Origin: Phycisphaerales bacterium
GTDB taxonomy: Bacteria > Planctomycetota > Phycisphaerae > Phycisphaerales > UBA1924
DNA: 38,540 nucleotides
Direction: 5' to 3'
NCBI GenBank assembly: GCA_029260435.1
Contig: JAJDDG010000164.1
Span: forward strand, 1-38,540
The notes below the pieces were generated by a model. The model made no database searches, was not told the DNA's origin, and worked only from the letters and a program-made list of their open reading frames with translations. Made by a program: the position numbers and the translations under genes. Within the stretch, counting starts at the first letter, position 1, and each line of letters opens with the position of its first letter. This document shows, one piece after another, positions 8,901-16,728 of the stretch.

Positions 8901-9781
8901 GCGCCGGGGTTGGTGAGATCGAGGGTGTAGAGGGTGTCCCAGACGTGGAGCACGGCGGTTGATCCGTCGGCGGAGATGTCGAGCCACTGGACGCCGTCGG
9001 CGGTGAAATCGGTGAGTTGGGTCGCGTTGGCGTCTGAGTTTGGGAGGGTGAGCGAGAAGACGTTGAGCGTGGCGTCATTGTTTCGGTCGGAGATGAAGAG
9101 GATTGTTGAGTTGTTTTGCCAGCGCGCGATCCCGTCATGCCCGCGGCGGTTGGTGATGGGGGTGAAGGCGTTGTTGGCGGTGTCGTAGAGGTAGACGTTG
9201 CGCGAGTCGGCACCGCGGTAGCCCTTGCGGGTGAAGGACTGCCAGCCTCGGGTGATGAGGAGGCGCGAGCCATCTGGGGAGATGGATGTTTCGTCGGAGA
9301 AGGCGTCGTTGACGCGCTGGATGGGGCCGCCGGTCGCGGGGATGTGGTAGGGGCGTGCGGCGCGGTATGTGTCGCCCTCGCGGCGGGCGCTGGCGTAGAT
9401 GCGCGAGCCATCGGGGTGGATGTCGTCGAGGCTGAGCGAGATGTCTTCGTGTGTGATCTGGCGGATGGTCGTTGCATCGGGGTTCATTGCGAAGAGGTTG
9501 GTGCCGCCCGCGCGGGTGGAGGAGAAGACGATGGTGGAACCGTCGTCGGTCCACTGGGAGCGGAGGTCGTTTGCGGGGTGTGAGGTGAGGCGTTCGGCGT
9601 GCCCGCCTTTTGACGAGACTTTCCAGAGGTCGCCTCGCCAGGAGAAGACAATCTGTGATGCGTCTGGTGAGATTGATGGGAAGCGCGGGAGGTCTACGGT
9701 TGCGGCGCGTGCGGTGCTTGCGCTGAACTGTGTGACTAAGAGGAGGGCAAACAGGGCGACGCGGGCAGGCGATAGACGCAT
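5996..9781 (-). CDS. Large tricorn-like S41 protease with inserted beta-rich domain, secreted, 1261 aa
   Basis: First gene of the operon. AAGGAG lies 6 bases before the ATG. The N-terminus (MRLSPARVALFALLLVTQFS) is a signal peptide. Propeller repeats run ~30-395 and resume at ~560-700 (ISPDASQIVFSWRGDLWKVS; FSADGRILAFESDRINDQND). Between them, flanked by acidic linkers (416-433 and 541-558), is an extra ~100-residue beta-rich domain (437-537; LAGIWSGTYTGPAGQFPPDG). Its alternating GSVTAAG, GALSFS and MSGSWSS pattern is like small domains appended to secreted hydrolases. A third acidic run lies at 729-767. The S41 core ends the protein: likely nucleophile Ser1168 (NEKSFSNAEIVSHAF) and Glu1224 (DMENHGAVPHI). 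The family cleaves peptides. Pairing with a paralog suggests joint degradation of exported or imported protein, which is inference. Confidence 0.92.
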   Translation of the reverse strand: MRLSPARVALFALLLVTQFSASTARAATVDLPRFPSISPDASQIVFSWRGDLWKVSSKGGHAERLTSHPANDLRSQWTDDGSTIVFSSTRAGGTNLFAMNPDATTIRQITHEDISLSLDDIHPDGSRIYASARREGDTYRAARPYHIPATGGPIQRVNDAFSDETSISPDGSRLLITRGWQSFTRKGYRGADSRNVYLYDTANNAFTPITNRRGHDGIARWQNNSTILFISDRNNDATLNVFSLTLPNSDANATQLTDFTADGVQWLDISADGSTAVLHVWDTLYTLDLTNPGALPTPLTISASADEGDDFTLKSISSDVSQAALSPDGQVMAYIAYGNVYVRNTDEDSPTRRITEGEAHEHSIAWSPDNTTLYFCSDESGVSDIYAATVQLTRSEIIEQFEETTGETLNPLANGASDDDDEDDTEDDESAESIDHPLAGIWSGTYTGPAGQFPPDGVPFTLTIRAFADDSFSGSVTAAGESNDISSIKWDDGALSFSTADAQGGTISVSATITDESMSGSWSSDDASISGSFSAERTGDPPADNDDDSDTDESDEDAPASRWHDAIKFTVEPLLISDHNDRALQPSPNGELLAFFRERGSIMLLNLEDNTLETFREHWYPWNTFTWAPDSKHIAYDSDNLNFNTDVWIEPIDHAWPPVNISKHPDYDGTPSFSADGRILAFESDRINDQNDVWLVYLDKDLEGLTDTDLKQYFKDAASAAKKRKPLEAKDEDEADEEDESDAEDAADDEGDDDEDAEEEDEEDEEPLNLAEIWDLEDAYLRLQRVTSLAGNENNTLITPSGERIIFTGDHGGAHLFSVSYDGTDRKELGASASVQHISLTGDKAVLVRGGQAATVSPDGGSDESHPINDTIRIDLQQQASQKFTEAARTLGDIFYHPQMKGTDWPALSAKYLALARQSRTSSEFGHIGAWFIGELSASHLGIYPPGEDLPNTRSNARLAIDASPVANGFKVTHIVDEGPAASGSMRLEPGDTITEIEFEPFSNTDTIESRLKDRTGKETVLTIQRAIEGADEPATLHVFVEPISYRNETTLRYQQWQRDNAAKAIEWSDGRIGYLHIRAMGQQDLYEFERDLYAAGEGRDALIIDVRNNGGGWTADLVLASLSVEPHAYTIPRGASPDDTSGYPRGRLFIQRYVKPVNMMCNEKSFSNAEIVSHAFKTLKRGTLVGQETHGSVISTSGFSLIDGTFVRLPFRGWYLNDDTDMENHGAVPHIIVPQTPEDEAADHDAQLKAAVDDLLLRLN

Positions 9782-10197
9782 GGGGGCTCCTTTGCGCAGT
9801 GGGGGACGCGGTCTTCCCCCCGCACCTCACACCTCTGTCAAGCCCCCCTCCCCCCGGACCCCCGGCCTCAATCGGGCAGGGCTCCGCACTATACCGGTGA
9901 GCGGGGGGAGAGAGGCATCGGGGATCAGGCGTCAGGCATCAGGCAGAAAAGAGGAAAGAAAAAGTGTTATGAATGAGGAGGGAGGTTGGGGAGCCCTCTC
10001 CTGTCTCACTTCGTTCGACATCCTCCCCCAGCGGGGGAGGGAGGGCGAGAAGACATGCCCGCGCTGCAGCGTGGGCATGCCACCCCGAGGTAGAACAGAG
10101 CACTGACCCGAGGACGGGTCAGTGGCACGACGCAGCACCGCTTGCCCTTTGGGTCAAGCGGTGGCACCCGGTTGTGATTCATGTGGTTTGGTGAGGG
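9782..10197. other. Gene-free spacer, 416 bp, with second hairpin array
   Basis: No gene is visible. Bases nearest 9781 (C-rich, with CCCCCCTCCCCCC) precede the protease operon and must hold its promoter; no clear consensus is seen. At 9924-9944 there are three 7-base units (ATCAGGC/GTCAGGC/ATCAGGC). The rest is the repeat array at 9993-10171, downstream of the gene that ends at 10198. Confidence 0.6.
9993..10171. repeat. Second array of tailed intergenic hairpins
   Basis: In order: a CCCTCTCC...GGGGGAGGGAGGG element containing GTCTCACTTCGTTC; hairpin CATGCCCGCGC/GCGTGGGCATG (10054-10079, one G-T pair) followed by CCACCCCG; hairpin CACTGACCCG/CGGGTCAGTG (10101-10124) followed by GCACG; hairpin CACCGCTTG/CAAGCGGTG (10136-10163) followed by GCACCCGG. 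The last two match hairpins at 994-1017 and 1101-1130 in arm sequence, tail and relative order, 9 kb away. Loops differ while arms and tails are kept, which points to conservation of structure. Confidence 0.75.
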
Positions 10198-12477
10198 TTA
10201 CGGCGCGGGCTGCCACAATTCGGGCTGATCGGGGATGTCCACGAGGAATGGGTCGCAGAGGTTGATGAACTCGCCGTTCTCATCGGGGAGAACCCCGAGG
10301 TTGATGTCGATGGAGCCGAACACCTGTGAGCCGAACGCGGCGGTGAGGCGAGCGATGTGGAGGTAGTAGGCGTCGTCACCAAAGGTGGCGGGATCCTGTT
10401 CTGCGAACGCGAGTTCGATGGAGAACCAGAATGCGTCAACGGAGGGTGTGCCCTGGACATCTTTCACCCAGACATGGTCCGTCGGAATTGTTTCGAGTGG
10501 GGTGCCCGTTGCATCGAAGATCGTGACGGAGTTGTTACCCAGTGTGAGGTAGGTGTCGTATACGAGGCAGGGGAAGGCTTCGATGATTTCGGGGAAGCGG
10601 ATAGGGAAGGCGTTGCCGTTGGGGTGTTGCGCGAAGCCGGTGGGGAACGCGGGGCCGGCGATGATGGATAGGGGGATGATGTTCTCGAAGTTTTCATCGG
10701 TGCAGTAGACGTCACCGGGGCAGACGGGTGAGAGGAGTGCCTGGACCGCGAATGGTTTGTCGAAGCGGAGGTAGAGGTCGTTGCAGGCGAAGTTGTCTGC
10801 GAATGAGGGGCCGAGTTCGTCGCAATCGATTGTGACGGGTTGCCATACGAACTGGAGATCCTGGATGAACTCTTCGCAGGTGGGTGGCGCGGGGGGCGGG
10901 TCGCTACCGCCATCATCGGGGTCGCCACCGCCATCGTCGGGATCACCGGTGCCATCGTCGGGATCACCACCACCGTCATCGGGATCGTCGGTGCCATCAT
11001 CGGGATCACCGGTGCCATCATCGGGATCGCCGGTGCCATCATCGGGATCGCCGGTGTCATCATCGGGATCGCCGGTGTCATCATCAGGATCGCCAGCGTC
11101 GTCGTCGGGGTCTTCTTCCGGGGCGGGGGGGTTGTTGAAATTCGGGTCGTCCTGCCAGCACTCAGGGCAATTGGGGACTGTGAGTGTGATGGTTTCGGGG
11201 ATGATTGCGCCGTTGGCAACAGCGAGGACGATCATGGAGCCTTCGATCTCGGCGCCGACGGGGGCGGTAAATCTGGCGACGCGGAGGTAGTAGCCACGGT
11301 CGCCGAATTTTCGGCGGTCGCGCACGGCGGGCTCGCCGGTCGGGGAGGCGATGAACCAGAAGGCTTCCATCGGTGAGGTGAACTTTGGGGGGTTGCCGAG
11401 TGTGTCGATAGCGGTGATGCCGGTGGCATCGCCGAGTGAGAAGAAGGAGTCGTACTCGAAGCAGGGGTCTGCGGAGAGGGCCCCGGTGAATGTGTCGGAG
11501 CCGGTTGGTGATTGGTAGAGCTGGGCGTTGGATATTGTGAGCCCGTCGTTGTTGCTGCCGCCGGTCTGCATGGAGAGGATGCCGCCCTGGTTTTTGAAGC
11601 GGACGTATAGGTCTGTTGTGCGCATTCCGGCGACATCGTTGCAGTTGGTATTCGGTACGGGGAACCAGACGGCGGAGACATTGCCGACGGAGGGTTGCCC
11701 GTTGAGGATGATGGAAGCGAGGTCGCCGCCGCCGCCCCCACCGCCTCCGGCGTTGTTTGATCCGGGGTCGGAGCCGCCCGAGTTGAGCGCGGATGCATCG
11801 AGCCCGAGGCCTTCGAGGATGGCGGCGAGTTCGGAGTTTGAATTGGAGTCGTTTGAAGCGGTGTTGTTTTCGCCTTTGTTTGCATCGCTCGGGTTGTTCG
11901 CATCGGTGGGGCCTGTGTTGACGAAGTCTGCGACGGCGGATTCGCGTGATTGGGATGCGTTTCTGGTGTATTGGGAGGCGGCGCGGGATCGTTCTGCGGC
12001 GCGGCGCTGCGCTTCGGCGATGCGCTGCTGGCGTCGCTCGGCGAGCTCGGCGCGGCGGGCCTCGAGTTCGCGCATGCGCTCATCGGCGGACTGGCGCTGG
12101 CGTGGCGGTGTGCGCGAGGCGTTGCCTGTGGTGGATGCGTTTGCGTTGTTGTTTGCGATGCGGTCGCGGTTGCGGCGGTCGCGGTCGCGTTTGGCGCGCT
12201 CGGCGGGGGTGAGTTCGTTGAAGCGGTTGGGGGCGTCGGCGCGTTGGGGTGTGTGGCGGGTGGGGAGTGTGCGGGCGTTTGAGGAGGTGCGACCGAGGCT
12301 TGAAGCCATGGTGGGCGAGGGGTTGTTGCGCGTGGTCGCGGCGATGGAAGGGGAGTTCTGACGGATTGGCGCGGCGTCGGTTGCGCGTTGCGCGGGGTCG
12401 GCATCGCCCGAGAACAGCATGGTTGCACCGATGGCGAGTGCTGCTGCGCCAGCGGCGATGTAGACGATGGGTCTCAT
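10198..12477 (-). CDS. Membrane-anchored surface protein with two related beta-rich domains and a GDPDDGT linker
   Basis: A protein of 759 residues of unknown function. The ATG at 12477 is chosen over one at 12501 because AGAGGAG lies just before it. Residues ~5-25 (YIAAGAAALAIGATMLF) are a signal anchor. Residues ~60-170 are rich in Arg, Ala and Glu and probably coiled (ELEARRAELAERRQQRIAEA). A Gly-rich spacer follows. Two domains of ~170 residues share a layout: VWFPVP..C, a DLYVRF or DLYLRF strand, PCFEYDSFFSLG or PCLVYDTYLTLG, an AFWF strand, then FGDRGYYLRVARFTA or FGDDAYYLHIARLTA. They are joined by ten seven-residue units (GDPDDGT type). The two domains are therefore an internal duplication. 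The repeated C..YDTY..LG signature is, as far as I recall, found in planctomycete exported proteins. No catalytic motif is seen. A structural or adhesive role outside the membrane is a guess. Confidence 0.8.
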   Translation of the reverse strand: MRPIVYIAAGAAALAIGATMLFSGDADPAQRATDAAPIRQNSPSIAATTRNNPSPTMASSLGRTSSNARTLPTRHTPQRADAPNRFNELTPAERAKRDRDRRNRDRIANNNANASTTGNASRTPPRQRQSADERMRELEARRAELAERRQQRIAEAQRRAAERSRAASQYTRNASQSRESAVADFVNTGPTDANNPSDANKGENNTASNDSNSNSELAAILEGLGLDASALNSGGSDPGSNNAGGGGGGGGDLASIILNGQPSVGNVSAVWFPVPNTNCNDVAGMRTTDLYVRFKNQGGILSMQTGGSNNDGLTISNAQLYQSPTGSDTFTGALSADPCFEYDSFFSLGDATGITAIDTLGNPPKFTSPMEAFWFIASPTGEPAVRDRRKFGDRGYYLRVARFTAPVGAEIEGSMIVLAVANGAIIPETITLTVPNCPECWQDDPNFNNPPAPEEDPDDDAGDPDDDTGDPDDDTGDPDDGTGDPDDGTGDPDDGTDDPDDGGGDPDDGTGDPDDGGGDPDDGGSDPPPAPPTCEEFIQDLQFVWQPVTIDCDELGPSFADNFACNDLYLRFDKPFAVQALLSPVCPGDVYCTDENFENIIPLSIIAGPAFPTGFAQHPNGNAFPIRFPEIIEAFPCLVYDTYLTLGNNSVTIFDATGTPLETIPTDHVWVKDVQGTPSVDAFWFSIELAFAEQDPATFGDDAYYLHIARLTAAFGSQVFGSIDINLGVLPDENGEFINLCDPFLVDIPDQPELWQPAP
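10897..11112 (-). repeat. Tandem 21-bp repeat coding for GDPDDGT linker
   Basis: About ten head-to-tail 21-bp units (CATCATCGGGATCGCCGGTG type on the plus strand) code for DPDD(D/G)(A/T/G)G-like heptads inside the surface-protein gene. Unit boundaries match codon boundaries, so copy number can change without a frameshift. The acidic, proline-containing, DxDxDG-like units could bind calcium, which is inference. Confidence 0.9.
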
Positions 12478-12896
12478 CCGTGACTCCTCTTTCTCTCTCA
12501 CCTATAGGGTACGGGGCCGCGGCTGGTGTGTTGCGGCGGATTCCGGCTCCGGGTTCATTATGTCCGGGTCTTGAGGGCGGACAATGGAGAGTTTGTGGAA
12601 TGTGGGGTGGGCTAGGGGAAATAGGGGTTGTGATGGATGGGTGGGCGCGAGATTGCCGGAGTAATGGGTTAGTCATACACTCTGGTGGCGGGCGATCACT
12701 TTGTGTGCACCCGTATATTTGTTCGGGATATGTTATTTGGGTGGGTGGATGGCGCTGGTCTTTATTGGGGTGGTTTCTGGCATTAACAGGATAGATGAAG
12801 GCCGGCAAGAATCCGATATATTTGTTCAGTGATTAAGCTTCTGTCCTGCGAAATGGCGTGGGTAGAGTTGGGTGGTCGTAAACGAGGACCGTGTGG
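12478..12896. promoter_or_regulatory. Divergent promoter region between surface-protein gene and pdh operon, 419 bp
   Basis: No gene is visible. The region is clearly richer in A+T than its surroundings between about 12660 and 12870. An 11-base direct repeat TATATTTGTTC occurs at 12714-12724 and 12817-12827, 103 bases apart; the second copy ends 69 bases before the pdhA start. Such an AT-rich repeat in GC-rich DNA could be a regulator site or part of the promoter. No confident -35/-10 pair was identified. Confidence 0.4.
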
Positions 12897-13994
12897 ATGA
12901 CTGCGATGGTGAAGACGCGGGGTGGAGCTGGAGCCGGGCTGAGCGCCGGGCTTTCGGACGACGTTGTGATCGGATGGCTTCGGGACATGGTGTTGATCCG
13001 GGAGTTTGAGCTCCGGACGATGTCCGCGTACCAGCAGGCGAAGATCGGCGGGTTCTGCCACATTTATATTGGGCAGGAGGCGGCGGTTGTGGGGACATTC
13101 GGCGCGGTGGAGCACGACGATCCGGTGGTGACGGCGTACCGGGATCACGGTCATGCGCTTGCGCGGGGGATGTCGCCCGATGTGTGCATGGCGGAGATGT
13201 TCGGGAAGATCACCGGGTGCGCGAAGGGCAAGGGTGGGTCGATGCATATGTTCGACCGCCCGAACTGGTTGTTTGGTGGGCACGGGATTGTCGGGGCGCA
13301 GACGCCGATGGGCGCGGGGCTGGCGTTTGGGGCGCGGTACGAGTGGGAGGTGATGGGGCGTGGGAAGAAGAAGGTTTGTCTGTGTTATCTGGGTGACGGG
13401 GCGCTGAATCAGGGGGCGCTGCACGAGGCGATGAACATGGCGGGGATCCTGTCGATCCCGGTGATCTACATCGTTGAGAACAACGGGTACTCGATGGGTA
13501 CGGCGATCGATCGCGGCACGACGATGGCGGACAAGCTGTGGAAGAAGGCGGAGGCGTACGGTATCGAGCACCGGACGATCGACGGGTTTGATGTGTGTTC
13601 GCTGTACGACGAGTTCAGGCCGTTTGTTGATGTGCTGCGAGACGAGCAGCGTCCGGGGTTTGTGGATCTGAAGACGTACCGGTACCAGGGGCACTCGATG
13701 AGCGACCCGCAGAAGTACAGGACGAAGGAAGAGGTTGCGGGGCATCAGGAGAAGGATTGCCTTGATCGGCATGCGCACCATCTGATGAGCGAGCGGGGGT
13801 GTTTGAGCGAGGACGCGTTCAAGGAGATGCAGAAGGACGCGAAGGAGCAGGTGAAGGAGGCGGTGGCGTTTGCGGAGGGGTCTGCGGCACCGACGGTGGA
13901 GGGGGAGTTGTATTCGGATGTGTACGCGAACCCGCAGAAGAACCTGAGCCCGGTGCGGGATTACGCGCATGGCACGAAGAATCCGCTGCAGTAG
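12897..13994 (+). CDS. pdhA: Pyruvate dehydrogenase E1 component, alpha subunit
   Basis: 365 residues, the usual length of the alpha subunit of heterotetrameric E1. It binds thiamine diphosphate and, with E1beta, decarboxylates pyruvate and acetylates the lipoyl group of E2. The thiamine diphosphate motif starts at GDG 166-168 (LGDGALNQGALHEAMNMAG) and ends at Asn195-Asn196. GGSMHMFD and FGGHGIVGAQ are typical of the PDH type. The segment YQGHSMSDPQKYRTKEEV corresponds to the conserved phosphorylation-loop region of mitochondrial-type enzymes, so pyruvate rather than branched-chain oxo acid is the likely substrate. The ATG at 12897 is preferred because GAGG lies 9 bases upstream; a GTG at 12891 is possible but too close to it. 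It is the first gene of pdhA-pdhB-pdhC, 18 bases before pdhB. Confidence 0.94.
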   Translation: MTAMVKTRGGAGAGLSAGLSDDVVIGWLRDMVLIREFELRTMSAYQQAKIGGFCHIYIGQEAAVVGTFGAVEHDDPVVTAYRDHGHALARGMSPDVCMAEMFGKITGCAKGKGGSMHMFDRPNWLFGGHGIVGAQTPMGAGLAFGARYEWEVMGRGKKKVCLCYLGDGALNQGALHEAMNMAGILSIPVIYIVENNGYSMGTAIDRGTTMADKLWKKAEAYGIEHRTIDGFDVCSLYDEFRPFVDVLRDEQRPGFVDLKTYRYQGHSMSDPQKYRTKEEVAGHQEKDCLDRHAHHLMSERGCLSEDAFKEMQKDAKEQVKEAVAFAEGSAAPTVEGELYSDVYANPQKNLSPVRDYAHGTKNPLQ

Positions 13995-14012
13995 AGGGGA
14001 TGAGGGAGACTG

Positions 14013-15092
14013 ATGATGAGCACACTCGAGATGATTGATCAACAGGTTCACCCGGCGGTCGGGGAATGGGAGCTGCCAGCGTTTGTGGAAGAGTCGGCGA
14101 TGCCTTCGCGGGAGGGTGATCGGGTGATCCAGTACCGCGAGGCGCTGCGCGAGGCGATGAGCGAGGAGATGCGCCGTGATCAGCGGGTGTTTCTGATCGG
14201 TGAAGAGGTTGCGCAGTACAACGGGGCGTACAAGGTTTCGCAGGGGATGCTTGAGGAGTTCGGTGAGAAGCGGATTATTGATTCGCCGATTTCCGAGAGC
14301 GGTTTCGCGGGGATGTGTATCGGCGCGGCGATGTATGGGTTGCGGCCGATCGTTGAGTTTATGAGCTGGTCGTTCTCGCTTGTCGCGGCGGATCCGATCC
14401 TGAACAACGCGCCGAAGATGCTGTACATGAGCGGCGGGCAGTGGGGTTGCCCGATCGTGTTCCGCGGGAACGACGGCGCGGGCGGGCAGCTCGGGTCTAC
14501 ACACTCGTGGTGCGTCGAGGCGCTGTTCGCGAATGTGCCCGGGCTCAAGATGGCGATTCCGAGCAATCCGTACGACGCGAAGGGGCTTTTGAAGACGGCG
14601 ATCCGCGATCCGGATCCGGTGTTTTTCCTCGAGAGCGAGCGGATGCTGGGGGATAAGGCGCATGTCCCTGAGGAGGAGTACTACGTTCCGTTCGGCAGGG
14701 CGCGGGTGTGCCGGGAGGGGGACGCGGTGACTCTGGTGAGCTTTGGTCGCCCGGTGCAATTCTGCATGGAGGCGGCGGGGCAACTCGCGGGCGAGGGGAT
14801 CGAGTGTGAGGTGCTGGACATGCGGACGATCCGCCCGCTCGATATTGATTCGGTGATCGAGAGTGTTCGGAAGACGGGTCGGGTTGTGGTGGTTGATCAG
14901 AGCTGGCCGTTCGCGGGGATTTCCAGCGAGGTGATCACGCAGGTGTGTGAGCGTGGTTTCGACTGGCTTGATCATCAGCCGGTTCGGGTGAACGCTGCGG
15001 ACGTGCCGACGCCTTACGCGAAGGAGTTGGAGTCGGCGTATCTGCCGAACACGGAACGGATTGTCGCGGCGGTGAAGAAGACGGTCGGGTAA
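14013..15092 (+). CDS. pdhB: Pyruvate dehydrogenase E1 component, beta subunit
   Basis: 359 residues. The body matches the E1beta family: ALREAMSEEMRRDQRVFLIG, then GEEVAQYNGAYKVSQGM, RIIDSPISESGFAGMCIGAA, GLRPIVEFMSWSF and PIVFRGNDGAGG. It completes the thiamine diphosphate site with E1alpha. The first ~38 residues ahead of the conserved core are an extension not needed for the fold. GAGGGA lies 5 bases before the ATG at 14013; a second ATG follows immediately at 14016. The spacing to its neighbours (18 and 27 bases) fits one transcript. Confidence 0.94.
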   Translation: MMSTLEMIDQQVHPAVGEWELPAFVEESAMPSREGDRVIQYREALREAMSEEMRRDQRVFLIGEEVAQYNGAYKVSQGMLEEFGEKRIIDSPISESGFAGMCIGAAMYGLRPIVEFMSWSFSLVAADPILNNAPKMLYMSGGQWGCPIVFRGNDGAGGQLGSTHSWCVEALFANVPGLKMAIPSNPYDAKGLLKTAIRDPDPVFFLESERMLGDKAHVPEEEYYVPFGRARVCREGDAVTLVSFGRPVQFCMEAAGQLAGEGIECEVLDMRTIRPLDIDSVIESVRKTGRVVVVDQSWPFAGISSEVITQVCERGFDWLDHQPVRVNAADVPTPYAKELESAYLPNTERIVAAVKKTVG

Positions 15093-15119
15093 ACACGCAC
15101 ACGAGGCAGGACGAAAACG

Positions 15120-16469
15120 ATGGCGATTGAGATCACGATGCCGCGGCTGAGCGACACGATGGAGCAGGGGACGGTTGTGTCGTGGGGTGTGCAGGAGGGG
15201 GACACGGTTTCGGCGGGGGATTCGCTGGGCGATATCGAGACGGACAAGGCGACGATGGAGTTGCAGTGTTTCGATGACGGGGTGGTTGCGGGGATCATGC
15301 TGGGCGAGGGGCAGACGGTCGCTGTCGGTTCGTTGATCATGGTGCTGGCGGAGGAGGGGGAAGATGCGGGCGAGGTGAAGGCTCGGTTCGCGGGGGGAGC
15401 GAGTGGGGAACAGAAGCAGACTGCGCAGGCGGGCGGGTCTTCGTCTGCGGAGAGCGCGACAGCGGTGGCGGAACCACCCGCGGAGGGGTTGGCGAAGCAC
15501 GGAGTGGTGACGGGTGGTGGTGAGCGGGTGTTTGCTTCGCCTCTGGCGAAGAAGATCGCGGCGGAGCGGGGGATTAGCCTTCAGGGTGTGACGGGGAGCG
15601 GGCCGAGCGGGCGGGTGGTGAAACGGGATTTGGAGTCGGGTCAGACGGCAGCGGCAGCGGTAGTGGCGGCGCCCGCGCCGGTGACGGTTTCGCGGGGTGT
15701 GCCGGTGACGGCGATCGAGTCGAGTGGTGGCGGCGCGATGATGATGGAATCGCCCGGCGGTCTGACTGCACAGACGGTGCAGTTGAACAACATGCGTCGG
15801 ACGATCGCGACGCGGCTTGTGCAATCGAAGCAGACGGTGCCACACTATCAGGTCACGGTTGCGGTGCGGATGGACGCGCTGCTGGATCTGCGGGCGCGTC
15901 TGAATGAACAACTGGGTGGGCAGGGTGTGAAGCTGAGCGTGAATGATTTTCTGGTGCGGGCGTGCGCTCTGGCGATGCACGCGCACCCGTTTGTGAATGC
16001 GAGTTGGGGGGCTGACGGCGGGTCGATCGTGCGGCACGGTGCGGTGAATGTGGGTGTGGCGGTGGCGCTGCCCGAGGAGCGGGGTGGCGGGCTTGTTGTC
16101 GCGACGATGCATGACGCGGATCGGATGGGGCTGCGGCAGATCTCGACGCGGACGAAGGAGTTGGCTGGCAAGGCACGGGAGCGGGGGCTGAGCATCGAGG
16201 AGATAGAGGGCTCGACGTTTACGATCTCGAACCTAGGGATGTTTGGGGTGGAGCACTTCACGGCGATCATCAATCCGCCGAATTCGGCGATCCTGGCGGT
16301 GGGCGCGGCGGTGAAGAAGCCTGTGGTGGAGGGTGATGAGATTGTGGTGGGGCACGAGATGCAGATGACGATGTCGAGCGATCACCGGGTGATCGATGGG
16401 GCGATGGCTGCGGGGTACTTGAAGACGGTTCGGGAGATGCTTGAGGCCCCGGCGACGCTCTTGGTGTGA
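15120..16469 (+). CDS. pdhC: Dihydrolipoyllysine acetyltransferase, E2 of pyruvate dehydrogenase
   Basis: 449 residues. E2 moves the acetyl group from its lipoyl arm to coenzyme A and forms the core of the complex. A single lipoyl domain lies at ~1-80, with the lipoylated lysine at Lys43 (ETDKATMELQ). An Ala/Ser-rich linker leads to a peripheral-subunit-binding domain at ~138-175 (ASPLAKKIAAERGISLQGV), which should bind E1 or E3. The acyltransferase domain follows from ~220 and ends with the active-site motif DHRVIDG (His422, Asp426). The gene sits 27 bases after pdhB. No E3 (lipoamide dehydrogenase) gene follows, so E3 must be encoded elsewhere and may be shared. No terminator was seen before the amylase gene. 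Confidence 0.94.
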   Translation: MAIEITMPRLSDTMEQGTVVSWGVQEGDTVSAGDSLGDIETDKATMELQCFDDGVVAGIMLGEGQTVAVGSLIMVLAEEGEDAGEVKARFAGGASGEQKQTAQAGGSSSAESATAVAEPPAEGLAKHGVVTGGGERVFASPLAKKIAAERGISLQGVTGSGPSGRVVKRDLESGQTAAAAVVAAPAPVTVSRGVPVTAIESSGGGAMMMESPGGLTAQTVQLNNMRRTIATRLVQSKQTVPHYQVTVAVRMDALLDLRARLNEQLGGQGVKLSVNDFLVRACALAMHAHPFVNASWGADGGSIVRHGAVNVGVAVALPEERGGGLVVATMHDADRMGLRQISTRTKELAGKARERGLSIEEIEGSTFTISNLGMFGVEHFTAIINPPNSAILAVGAAVKKPVVEGDEIVVGHEMQMTMSSDHRVIDGAMAAGYLKTVREMLEAPATLLV

Positions 16470-16540
16470 AACTGGGTTGAGTTGGTGTCGGGGGGTGCTG
16501 CGATGGGATTATGGGGGTGTGATTGGGTAAAAAAGCGTAG

Positions 16541-16554
16541 GTAAAACGGTTTAC
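16541..16554. promoter_or_regulatory. LacI-type operator upstream of the GH13 amylase
   Basis: GTAAAACGGTTTAC is a 14-base near-palindrome (6 of 7 pairs) with a central CG, the form typical of LacI-family operators. It lies 174 bases before the amylase start and 72 bases after pdhC. It shares the GTAAAAC..TTTAC core with the two operators beside the lacI-family gene at 31146-32183. Confidence 0.7.
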
Positions 16555-16728
16555 TTCATCGAATGGGCGTGCCATGATGGAGGGGTGTGGCAGGGTTGAG
16601 AAGGCGCGGGGTCTGCGCCTATGAATTGAGAGCGGTCCATGGCGGCTCGGGGCATTTGGATGGTCGGGTGCGCGGGGCGGACGTAGAGAGTCGTAGGGAT
16701 TGAGAGAGCGCTGGAACGAGGAGTCGAG

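Noticed and set aside
9924-9944. Three tandem 7-base units (ATCAGGC/GTCAGGC/ATCAGGC)
   Set aside because: Too short to distinguish from simple replication slippage; no link to the hairpin arrays.
10897-11112. A CRISPR-like array of short direct repeats
   Set aside because: The 21-bp units are contiguous, have no spacers and keep the reading frame of a protein linker.
12783-16112. A 1109-codon open frame antisense to the pdh operon
   Set aside because: It lies opposite three well-supported genes and its translation is an Arg/His/Pro-rich string without domains, the usual shadow of GC-rich coding DNA. The same applies to the long antisense frames at 1291-2460, 17815-19341 and 16270-17400.
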